NCBI GenBank assembly: GCA_050291585.1
Contig: JBNKKA010000020.1
Coordinates: 1 to 34,997, forward strand
DNA from: JASJCL01 sp050291585
GTDB taxonomy: Bacteria; Desulfobacterota; Desulfobacteria; Desulfobacterales; Desulfosarcinaceae
Length of the DNA stretch: 34,997 nt
Direction of reading: 5' to 3'
Positions 16,701 through 23,467 of the stretch are shown piece by piece (position 1 is the stretch's first letter; every line of letters begins with the position of its first letter). The notes under the pieces were generated by a model. It was not told the origin of the DNA and made no database searches. It saw nothing but the letters and a program-made list of their open reading frames with translations. The position numbers were made by a program, and so were the translations under genes.

Positions 16701-17531
16701 AGACTCAAATGCAGGATCCAGAAGATATTGCTGAAAATCACGTGTTTGGGAGGGGATGAGGGCCACCAGGGTCATCAGGTGGGGTTTTATATAGTTCTGC
16801 CAATAGGCCCTTAGTGAAGGCCCTTGAGCAGCATCCGCGTTCACTTGTTGGTCAAGTTCGCGGAGCTCTTTCTCCCAAGGGTCATACACTTTGCCCAGAG
16901 AGTGGTAGCCCATATAATTGGCGGAAGACTGTAGACCATTGAGGTGGCTGAGGGCCGCATCGATTAGTTCAGGCGACACTTGAGTACCGACCTCGAGTCC
17001 CTCGCGCAGACGCTTGACGCCCTCTTCGAATTGATCGAGGAAAATGTCGAGCAACTCGGCGTCGCTTTCATTTTCGATGGCCGACATCTTTTCCTGAGAA
17101 GTACTCTGAGCCTCAGGCGATTCGGCTTCGACCGGTTCGGCGCTGGCGGGCTCGAGGCAAACGGCGGCATCCAGACGCGCTAGCAGGTCGTCAATCTCGG
17201 TGGTCTCCGCTTGAGTCTCCTCGAGGTTGACAATCAGGGTAGCGATGCGATCACGCCCATCGATGAGCAGGTCGACCGTATCCTGGTCCGCCGCTCGCTT
17301 GCCCTGTCGTATGAGATCAAGCAGATTCTCCAGCCGGTGGGAAAGCTCCGCAATGCGCCCCATGCCGAGGTAATCAGAGGAACCTTTGATGGTATGAATC
17401 GAACGAAATATATCGTCCAACAACTCCGCATTGTCCGTGTCATCTTCCAAGAGGAGCAGATTGCGCTCCATCTCTTCAAGATGTTCACTGGTCTCCGCTA
17501 AAAAATCCTGAAGCAGTGACAGGTCGGTCAT
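13770..17531 (-). CDS. cheA: Chemotaxis histidine kinase CheA with duplicated Hpt modules
   Basis: A 1253-residue CheA, about twice the usual 650-700. Residues 1-265 and about 365-640 are two copies of the same unit: a phosphorylatable Hpt (H46 in IHTIKGSSDYLG; H411 in VHTIKGSADYIG) followed by an Hpt-like bundle without the His-x-x-Lys-Gly motif, both with SSANYMGY (202-209, 579-586). An acidic, Ser/Thr-rich linker spans about 650-830. Then come the dimerisation domain (about 833-905), the ATPase (N977 in RNAVDHG, G1 DDGSGVD at 1017, G2 GRGVGMD at 1070) and a CheW-like P5 (about 1105-1245). No C-terminal receiver and no recognisable P2. Strong ribosome site. It phosphorylates the receivers encoded nearby. 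Confidence 0.93.
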   Translation of the reverse strand: MTDLSLLQDFLAETSEHLEEMERNLLLLEDDTDNAELLDDIFRSIHTIKGSSDYLGMGRIAELSHRLENLLDLIRQGKRAADQDTVDLLIDGRDRIATLIVNLEETQAETTEIDDLLARLDAAVCLEPASAEPVEAESPEAQSTSQEKMSAIENESDAELLDIFLDQFEEGVKRLREGLEVGTQVSPELIDAALSHLNGLQSSANYMGYHSLGKVYDPWEKELRELDQQVNADAAQGPSLRAYWQNYIKPHLMTLVALIPSQTRDFQQYLLDPAFESAAEELSAEIVTEEVEADDADAQLFSDVCLDELLDESDAADCAGVQGVSSTPDAEDPELFLDLEGTFLEEETLTEETVAEPATDNQGAGDTDEELLTDFVEEASEHLEEMESALLHLEQASDHPDLLNDIFRCVHTIKGSADYIGLPGVTDLSHRMESLLDHLRQGHRPVDAEVMDVLITAGDHLRSMISELVTSGPSGATLPPSEDLLVRLAAACESVDADDALLTEQPASSETLADTFSDTIDLPMAPVNYVEENDQELLDIFLQQLHDGIASLISHASQSDYVDAEMLTDCRTQLESLNSSANYMGYSELLLVYAEWETHLDKMSADLETAVAMSSATWLADSVLPLVKSIAGFFPQASDLPNLWEGLELPEMETPLVTTDTDTPPEEDAASSPVNSDLLDQLGSAFDAMLQAHPLVEANLPEGIEGELFSSYTEASEDDDFKFAAVNSDDLTDTADGISDEDESPFSQLFDEKAVPTEDVAGDNLAGIDAVQAAASDAKSSLVTERDLLSSADSTQPPSEAAEPVKAPSAETTETKKTAVPPAVETPQQSKVARRMLSQSIRVDAGKIDALMNQVGELVVNRAFFSQLCNEMRELQHYLKQGKLLDKREFKQVSGLTFRISEATVALGRVANELQEGVMRVRMLPIAQLFSRYPRLVHDLARSSGKKVELQLRGEDTELDKMVIERIADPLVHIIRNAVDHGLETTAERLRKGKPETGVLSLNAYHESNHVVIEIEDDGSGVDLERIKAKAVEKGLIGESAATQLSEKEIINLILIPGFSTADKITHTSGRGVGMDVVKKNIEKLNGTLEVDTAAGKSTRIRIKIPLTLAIIPALLVRVMNELFTIPLSAVDETLRVFKEEISVIEGVDVMYLRDETIPLIRLREIFGMDKDYENPDKFFVVIVKTSQRRVGLIVDNMLGQEEVVIKPLEDYLQENSGFSGATILGDGQISLILDVYELIKLSTHKQARRQVI
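15612..17531 (-). repeat. Tandem duplication inside cheA (Hpt + pseudo-Hpt, two copies)
   Basis: Copy A lies at about 16737-17531 and copy B at about 15612-16439. Each encodes an active Hpt followed by a bundle with no phospho-acceptor His. Shared strings include SEHLEEME, HTIKGS, the ELLDIFL start of the second bundle and SSANYMGY. Protein-level identity is clear, yet the DNA has diverged, so the duplication is old. Boundaries are approximate. Confidence 0.7.
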
Positions 17532-17588
17532 AACCGTCTCCTTAATGACGACTCAGCATAGGCATAGATATCTGGCTAAGGACGAAGA

Positions 17589-18266
17589 TCATAGGTTGTC
17601 ACCTAAAATGGAATGCGAGTCAGCATCCTCTGCGGCAAGCGCCTTTTGGTCCTCAAGACAAACATCGTAAAGGTAGTAGGTGCGCACGAGCTCCCGAATC
17701 CCTTCCAGGTATTCCCGGGTACGGCGAACCTCCTCCAGGATAACAGCTGGGTCCGCTTCGATGTTCGGTGTGCTCTGTACGCTCTGGGCGATGGTTTGCA
17801 GGCATTGCAACCCGGAACCAGCTTGATTCCAGGCAAATAACAGTCCCTCTTGCTGGTTCACTGAAAAAGTATTTATAAGCTCGGCCAGATGGTCTAGTTC
17901 CGTCCCGTTCCCGGCGTCGAGGGTCTGATCCAGATGGCCCTCGGACATGGCGGCCACAACACCGGTCATATCCTCTAAAGGAGTAAAGATGCGCCGTTCA
18001 AGATACCACCACAGGCCGCCACTGCCGGCCAAAAGGAGGATGCACAAACCGGTGGCAGCCCGCTGGCCCAGCAAGAATCCCCGCCAGCCATCATGCGGCA
18101 ACTGGGTGTCCGCTGAATCATCCAAAGCCTGAGCCAAAGCCTCTGTCGGTTCAGAGGCAGCTCCCCAATGCAGCGACGCAGAAACCATATCCAGAACCAA
18201 GAGCACGGCCAGGGTCATTAGAATCCCAAGGCCCACCCGGATCCGATTTTTCAACGGTTGTTTCAT
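17589..18266 (-). CDS. HAMP-only membrane protein of the chemosensory cluster (first copy)
   Basis: A 225-residue membrane protein with two helices (about 11-30 and 70-89), a 38-residue periplasmic loop and a HAMP domain (about 90-142). The rest is helical, with IRELVRTYYLYDV at 190-202, matching the C-terminal motif of the second HAMP protein at 9472. It lacks the receptor MA hairpin, so it cannot bind CheA/CheW in the normal way. The ATG follows acaagg directly, so the ribosome site is poorly spaced. It lies between cheY and cheA; the cheY side has a 171-base gap. It may be an accessory membrane factor of the array. No named family recognised beyond HAMP. Confidence 0.7.
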   Translation of the reverse strand: MKQPLKNRIRVGLGILMTLAVLLVLDMVSASLHWGAASEPTEALAQALDDSADTQLPHDGWRGFLLGQRAATGLCILLLAGSGGLWWYLERRIFTPLEDMTGVVAAMSEGHLDQTLDAGNGTELDHLAELINTFSVNQQEGLLFAWNQAGSGLQCLQTIAQSVQSTPNIEADPAVILEEVRRTREYLEGIRELVRTYYLYDVCLEDQKALAAEDADSHSILGDNL

Positions 18267-18437
18267 CCTTGTGCAACCATTTTCTTCGCTCTGCTTTGGT
18301 GTTTTTACCCGGTATTAATGCCGTGGATAGCTGCCGTTATCCCTGCCTCGTTTGATGCCTGAAGCTTGATTACTGCCAAGCCAGTCAAATCACAGTGCAC
18401 CCCTCCAAGGTATGATAGGGGACGCCCCCATCAAACC

Positions 18438-18791
18438 TCAGAGTTTGGCGATAATGGCGAGGATCTGCTTGGCCTCATGTTTATTGACGTAGCCAAGAGC
18501 ACCGATACGGGCCACATCTTGGCTGTACTTCTCTTCGTCGAGGTTGGACAGAAAGACGATCTTCGCCTGGTCGTCATGCTGCCTGATCTCCTCGGCGGCT
18601 GTAAATCCATCCATCCCGCGCATGGTGATGTCCATCGTCACCAGGTCCGGCCGAAGGTCTTTGTACAGGGTGACGGCATCGGCACCATTATTGGCTTCGC
18701 CGATGATCGTATGTCCGCCGTCAGCCAGCGTCTGTTTGATCATCTTGCGCATGATGGAAGAGTCATCTACGATCAGAATGCGTTTCCCCAT
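18438..18791 (-). CDS. cheY: Single-domain response regulator CheY
   Basis: A 117-residue stand-alone receiver. Landmarks are ILIVDDSSIMRKM (D9, D10), phospho-acceptor D54 in VTMDITMRGMDG, a switch Ser in VFLSN, and the lysine in YVNKHEA. The sequence DDSSIMRKMIK is typical of CheY proteins rather than transcriptional regulators, and no output domain follows. It should be phosphorylated by the neighbouring CheA. Whether it controls the flagellar motor or another output is not shown. It has a good ribosome site (agggg) and sits between cheW and the first HAMP-only gene. Confidence 0.88.
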   Translation of the reverse strand: MGKRILIVDDSSIMRKMIKQTLADGGHTIIGEANNGADAVTLYKDLRPDLVTMDITMRGMDGFTAAEEIRQHDDQAKIVFLSNLDEEKYSQDVARIGALGYVNKHEAKQILAIIAKL

Positions 18792-18856
18792 CGGGTTCCC
18801 CTATCTAAGTCTTGCAAGTCAGCAGTTTTATCGAGTGCTTCATCGCCCGATGATGC

Positions 18857-19372
18857 TCAGGCACTTTTCAGTTCGTTCAGTTTCTTGATCTCATCCACCA
18901 TCAGGATGCGGTTGAAATCCAACAGCACCAGTAGGCGTTCATCGATTTTACAAACACCCCTGAGATATTGGCTCTTTAATCCGGCCACGACAATATCCGG
19001 AGCCGGTTTGATCCAATCCGGGGATACCTTGAGCACTTTGGTGACGCGATCCACAATGAAGCCCGTAATGCGGCCTTCAATGTTGAGGATGATGATCCAG
19101 ATATCATCCGAAGCCGCTTTCAATTGGATCAGATTCAGGCGTTTGCGCAGATCAATGATGGGAATGATATTGCCGCGTAGGTTGATGACGCCCTCGATGA
19201 AATCAGGGGAGTCCGGAATCGGCGTGATGGGCGCCTCCCGGATGATCTCCTGAACCATGAGGATGTCCACCCCAAAGAGGGCTTCGCCGATCATGAACCC
19301 CACCAATTGCTTGAGGGATTCTTTCTCGCCATCCAGTTCCTCGTTCGAGTTTAGATAGACCTGTTGTTCCAT
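18857..19372 (-). CDS. cheW: Chemotaxis adaptor CheW
   Basis: A 171-residue CheW scaffold that joins receptors to CheA. It follows the family pattern throughout: LVGFMIGEALFGVDILMVQEI, then EGVINLRGNIIPIIDLRKRL, and GFIVDRVTKVLKVSPDWIKPAP. A 20-residue polar N-terminal extension precedes the domain. It starts 45 bases after the receptor stop, with gaggag about ten bases before the ATG. It is the only CheW-type adaptor in the window. Confidence 0.92.
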   Translation of the reverse strand: MEQQVYLNSNEELDGEKESLKQLVGFMIGEALFGVDILMVQEIIREAPITPIPDSPDFIEGVINLRGNIIPIIDLRKRLNLIQLKAASDDIWIIILNIEGRITGFIVDRVTKVLKVSPDWIKPAPDIVVAGLKSQYLRGVCKIDERLLVLLDFNRILMVDEIKKLNELKSA

Positions 19373-19392
19373 CTTAGTTTTTCTCCTCTATC

Positions 19393-19427
19393 GTTGCAGA
19401 TCGCAGATAATTTGTGATTACTGCAAC
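19393..19427 (-). other. Hairpin at the receptor/cheW junction
   Basis: A 7-base-pair inverted repeat (GTTGCAG at 19393-19399 with CTGCAAC at 19421-19427) spans the end of the receptor gene. In the transcript it could fold between the two cistrons. There is no T-run, so it is unlikely to terminate; it may set relative expression. Confidence 0.3.
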
Positions 19428-21868
19428 TTGAACTGGGCCACCTGCTCATTGAGGGATTCGGACAATTGACGCAGCTCGTCGGTAATACCCACAACGGTGC
19501 CGGCCCCTTCCACCGTTTGCTTGGCGGATTCAGCCGATTTGGTGGTGATGTCGATCAATCGCTTGGATCGGCCGGCCTGGGTGTCGGTCAAATCCTGCAT
19601 CTGGTCGGTCCTTTCAACAATACCAAGCATTTCAGTGTTTATCTGGCTGGCGTTTTTATTCGCCTTACCCACCTGATCGGAGATCTCATTGGCTTTTTCA
19701 ACCAGGGTAGCCAGGGCATTCTGAGCGGCCTCACGCCGTTCACCCTGCTGACCGGCCATCGTCCCGATCTCCTGGGCCAAGGTATTCAGTTCGGCGATCA
19801 TCTGGTTCACGTTCTCGGTGTTCTCCACCAACAGCGTACTGGCGTTGGAGATCTCCTCAATGGCGGTCATGTTAACCTGACCACCCTGGGCGATCCGCTG
19901 GAGGGCCTGCTGGGATTTATCGGTCAGCAAGGTTCCTTCAGATACCCTGTTGGCCGAATCTTTGATCAGCTGGGTAATCTCCTTGGCGGCCTCGGAGGAG
20001 CGTTGGGCCAGTTTACCAACTTCGTCGGCAACCACCGCGAAACCCTTACCATGGGCGCCGGCGCGGGCTGCCTCGATGGCGGCGTTCAACGAAAGCAAGT
20101 TGGTCTGTTCGGCGATGTCGGTGATCACCGTGATGATCTCGGAAATCTGATCCGAGGATTCGGCGATGGCGCGCATACCTTCCACCGTGGCATCTACTGA
20201 AGAGGCGCCTTCCTGGGCGGCATCGAGCACCTGCTGACCATATTCGATGGACTGCCCGGCGACCTGGGTCATCTCGGCCACCGCGGTAGCCATCCGACTT
20301 ACGGCCTCGGTTACCGCGTCCACCATCTCACCCTGTTTTGCAGCGCTCTGCACAACCTTGGCACCGGTTTCACCCATACGCTCCACACGATCGGCCGCTT
20401 CACGAGCTTCCTCGATCTGGGCGGTGGATGAGTCGGCCACCGATCCCATACCAGCGGTCAGTACACCGATGCTTTCGCCGGAAGACTCGGCCGCAGCCTT
20501 CTGAGAAGCGGCTGAATTGGCGACTTCCGCGGCGGTGCCGCCCATGTCCTCCACCGTTTTCTGCATGAGGCGCATCTGCTTTTCCTGATGCTCGGCACGG
20601 TCCCTATTGGCCTGGGCCCGCTGGGACACCTCTCCGGCGTGCTCGTTAACGTTGGTGGCGGCGCCGGCCACGAGGGTGAAAGTTCCACGCAGCTGATCCA
20701 TCATGTGGTTGAAGGCGGCGGCCATGGTCCCGAGTTCGTCCTTACTATTGACGGGTACCGAGAGGGTCAGGTCACGTTCGGCAGCCACCTGGTTAATAAC
20801 GTCGGCAACTCTCAGAATCGGCCGTGAAATACCTTCTGCCAGGAAGAATACGACGGCACCCAGCGCCAGGAGGGCGATGAGGCCGATGATGGCGCTTTTC
20901 CAAATGAGTTTATGAGCAGCTGCGAGGATCTCTTCGGTGGGGAGGTTAATGCCTAAACTCCACTTTTGGTCTGATTGGCCTATCGTTACCGGGGCAAAAA
21001 GGTAGAAGGTGTCCTGTTTAGTAACCACGGAAAATTGGAATTTTTCTACTTGTCGGCCTTCCTTCACGGCCGAGACGATGTCTGGGCCGAAGTTGAATTT
21101 CGACATATGCGATCCCACAAGATCCCAATTATGGGGATGCGCTGCCAAGATGCCATTGTTAGCCATCAAGAATCCGTATCCGGTTTCATATAGCTTAACA
21201 CTTTTGATAATGGGCTCGAAAGATCGCAGGGGAATATCGATGCCCACGACGCCGACGACCTCATCTTCAAAACGGATGGGCACTGCCAGCACGGTCTTGA
21301 AGGCCGTCTTGTCATCCACGGTATACTCAATGGGATCGAAAACAGTTTCTTTCCCGTTGGCCTTGACCACCTGATAGTAATTACCAGGACCAGCCACATC
21401 GTAATTCTCAAGGGGTTCCACGTCGATGCTGCCGTAGAGGCGGTTCCAATAGGGCGCGTAACGTCCGGAAGCATCGTGGCCCACTGCGTCGGCATAGTCG
21501 TAGTCGCGGCCATCCAGGGCGTTGGGTTCCCAGACCGTCCACGCCGCCATGAACCAGGGGTTCTGTTCCAGAATCCGTTTAAGGATACCATCGAGCATGT
21601 CCCGGGGGGGCACCCCCTGGTTCTTCATGCCCTCGAAGGACTGGGCAAGTGTACGGGCGGCATCCATGGCAACTTCGATTTTCACCTGAACATCTGTACC
21701 ATAGCGATAGGCCACCTGCTTGGCCTTGTCGATAGATTCAGTCTCGACCAGGGCCCGGGCGTTAAGGGCAATGTAAGAAGTGGTTGCCACCAGGGCGATG
21801 GAGGCCACTGCCAAAATCGCCACCAGCATCTTGGTTCTGAGCTTTAAGACTTTTAACTTTTCAAACAT
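19418..21868 (-). CDS. dCache methyl-accepting chemotaxis protein with long signalling hairpin
   Basis: An 816-residue transmembrane chemoreceptor. TM1 lies at about 15-37. A periplasmic dCache domain fills about 45-310, with motifs PWFMAAWTVWEPNALDGRDYDY and VLAVPIRFEDEVVGVVGIDI; such domains often bind amino acids, amines or carboxylates. TM2 (about 322-345) leads to a HAMP (ISRPILRVADVI) and the MA domain. The conserved tip (AEQTNLLSLNAAIEAARAGAHGKGFAVVADEV, about 585-615) comes about 200 residues after HAMP, against about 120 in E. coli Tsr. No CheR/CheB docking pentapeptide is present at the C-terminus (ends QVAQFKLQ). It carries an AGGAGG ribosome site and is transcribed just before cheW. 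Confidence 0.93.
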   Translation of the reverse strand: MFEKLKVLKLRTKMLVAILAVASIALVATTSYIALNARALVETESIDKAKQVAYRYGTDVQVKIEVAMDAARTLAQSFEGMKNQGVPPRDMLDGILKRILEQNPWFMAAWTVWEPNALDGRDYDYADAVGHDASGRYAPYWNRLYGSIDVEPLENYDVAGPGNYYQVVKANGKETVFDPIEYTVDDKTAFKTVLAVPIRFEDEVVGVVGIDIPLRSFEPIIKSVKLYETGYGFLMANNGILAAHPHNWDLVGSHMSKFNFGPDIVSAVKEGRQVEKFQFSVVTKQDTFYLFAPVTIGQSDQKWSLGINLPTEEILAAAHKLIWKSAIIGLIALLALGAVVFFLAEGISRPILRVADVINQVAAERDLTLSVPVNSKDELGTMAAAFNHMMDQLRGTFTLVAGAATNVNEHAGEVSQRAQANRDRAEHQEKQMRLMQKTVEDMGGTAAEVANSAASQKAAAESSGESIGVLTAGMGSVADSSTAQIEEAREAADRVERMGETGAKVVQSAAKQGEMVDAVTEAVSRMATAVAEMTQVAGQSIEYGQQVLDAAQEGASSVDATVEGMRAIAESSDQISEIITVITDIAEQTNLLSLNAAIEAARAGAHGKGFAVVADEVGKLAQRSSEAAKEITQLIKDSANRVSEGTLLTDKSQQALQRIAQGGQVNMTAIEEISNASTLLVENTENVNQMIAELNTLAQEIGTMAGQQGERREAAQNALATLVEKANEISDQVGKANKNASQINTEMLGIVERTDQMQDLTDTQAGRSKRLIDITTKSAESAKQTVEGAGTVVGITDELRQLSESLNEQVAQFKLQ

Positions 21869-21950
21869 GGATTATCCTCCTGAAGGGTCATCTACTCATG
21901 ATTCAATGGATATACGTGACATCTGGGACCGCACATGGCCGATCTATTAG

Positions 21951-23189
21951 TCAGGCACACTGCTTGATCCGCGGTGTGATAAAATGGTTGATCGCCTCGC
22001 CGATCAGTTGAACCGGAGCGAGGTGTTGATTCTCGAAACGAGCAATGGCAGCCAGGGCCCTCTCTTTGGACAGGCAAGTCTCCGGAGTCTGTACGATGGC
22101 GCTGCCGCCCACACGTATGATTTCACCGACACCCTCGATGCCGTCCTCCCCCTTACCCGTCAATATGACACCCACGGCGTTTTCACCCATGAGTTCGGCA
22201 ATGGAGATGAAGGCCTGGTCGATGGCAGCCTGGCGCTCGGGAAAAGGCGCCGGAGATACCTGGAAACGATAATGGCCGTCCACTTCGATGAGGTTTACGT
22301 ATTGGTTGCCTCCGGCCAGATAAAAAACGCCCGCCATGACCTCAGCGCCCTCTTGAGCCCTGAGAATTGGCATGGCACAGTATTCGTCGAGATAATCGAC
22401 GAAGGCGTCGATGTTTGTATCATCTGCATGCAGGACCCCCAGATAAGTCACAGGTAGTTCGGGCCTCAGCTGGGGGATGATCTTGAGAAAGGCACTGTAT
22501 CCACCTTCCGAGGCCCCCAACCCGATGATGCCTTCACAGCGACAGGAGTTCTGCTCCTGGTAGACGGAGGCATTGGCCGTACGGCGCAGGTAGCGCACGG
22601 TGTCCATCTCAACGGCAACAGCGGTTTTGATCTTTTCGATGATGGTCTGTTTCTGAACTTCGATCTGACGAGGGTCGCGATTGGAAGGTTTCTGAAGAAA
22701 ATCCACCGCCCCATACCTTAGGGCGTCGAAAGTCTCTCTGGCCCCCTCTTTGGTCAGGGTGCTGAACATCACCGCCGGTCGTGGATACTGAATCATGATA
22801 TGTTTCAGGGTAGTCAACCCGTCCATCTCAGGCATATTGATATCCAGGGTCACAATATCGGGATTCAGATCGGGAATCTGTTCCAATGCCTGCCGGCCAT
22901 TTTCAGCTTCCCCGATGACATGCAGGTCAGGGTCTGCTGCGAAGATGCTCCGGATGGCCTTGCGAATGAAGGCAGAATCATCAACGATGAGGATATTGAT
23001 TGGCCCCTGGCAGGTCGTCCCGGCTGCTTCAGGAGCGCCCATGTGGGCCTGCATGCAGCGGCGCTCTTCGTTCCCATGGGGAACCAGCAGCATCTCGCTG
23101 CACTTGCTACAGCGGATCGCCTTTACAGAAGCGTCCGGCAAAGCGTCCAACTGATGCTGTTCTCCGCATTCTTCGCAAAATAGGATCAT
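21951..23189 (-). CDS. cheB: Zinc-ribbon/receiver/CheB methylesterase with intact triad
   Basis: A 412-residue three-domain protein. Residues 1-35 form a zinc ribbon (C5-x2-C8, C27-x2-C30) like that of the ParA in the same cluster. Residues 64-175 are a receiver with D116 in VTLDINMPEMDG. Residues 218-405 are the CheB catalytic domain, with S227 in GASEGG, H254 in GVLHADD and D349 in ILTGKGEDG, so the triad is complete, although Glu replaces Thr next to the Ser and the usual QHMP around the His is lost. It should demethylate or deamidate receptors when phosphorylated. First gene of the cluster, 82 bases before the receptor, and the only one of three CheB homologues likely to be active. Confidence 0.85.
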   Translation of the reverse strand: MILFCEECGEQHQLDALPDASVKAIRCSKCSEMLLVPHGNEERRCMQAHMGAPEAAGTTCQGPINILIVDDSAFIRKAIRSIFAADPDLHVIGEAENGRQALEQIPDLNPDIVTLDINMPEMDGLTTLKHIMIQYPRPAVMFSTLTKEGARETFDALRYGAVDFLQKPSNRDPRQIEVQKQTIIEKIKTAVAVEMDTVRYLRRTANASVYQEQNSCRCEGIIGLGASEGGYSAFLKIIPQLRPELPVTYLGVLHADDTNIDAFVDYLDEYCAMPILRAQEGAEVMAGVFYLAGGNQYVNLIEVDGHYRFQVSPAPFPERQAAIDQAFISIAELMGENAVGVILTGKGEDGIEGVGEIIRVGGSAIVQTPETCLSKERALAAIARFENQHLAPVQLIGEAINHFITPRIKQCA

Positions 23190-23191
23190 GT

Positions 23192-23440
23192 TTACAGCTC
23201 CCGGGTGCGCTTTAGTTCGGGTTCGGGCAAGTACAGGATAACTGGTTGCGGGTTGCTTCTACTTGTATTGGCTGGAAGTGCGGTGAACTTGAGGCACATC
23301 CCTGCCGCTGGCCTAAACAAAGCTTCCGATTGGTTGATAGATGCCACTTGAACCCCTCTTCTTAAAAGGCAGGTCGCCTGCCACGCCTTCGTCGACAGCC
23401 AAACGGTGGAACCCTGGTCCAGCTGCCGCAGCTTCGCCAC
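23192..23440 (-). pseudogene. Possible PilZ-like gene remnant
   Basis: An 82-codon open frame ends immediately before the CheB gene. Its middle, FRPAAGMCLKFTALPA, resembles the last strands of a PilZ c-di-GMP-binding domain (pattern GMGxxFxxL), and TVWLSTKAW could be the preceding strand. The N-terminal RxxxR and D/NxSxxG motifs of PilZ are absent, and a hairpin with T-run lies inside the frame. It is either a decayed fragment or chance. Function is not claimed. Confidence 0.22.
23364..23382 (-). terminator. Intrinsic terminator after the binding-protein gene
   Basis: A GC-rich 6-base-pair stem (GGCAGG/CCTGCC, 23368-23382) with a 3-base loop is followed on the minus strand by TTTT. It lies about 85 bases after the PF04392 gene and before the CheB gene, so it could separate the two transcripts. 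Confidence 0.45.
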
Positions 23441-23467
23441 GAGGCATCCACGAATCGACCCCTAGTG

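Noticed and set aside
15612..17531. CheA internal repeat as an assembly artefact
   Set aside because: The two copies differ throughout at DNA and protein level and only keep key motifs, which fits an old duplication.
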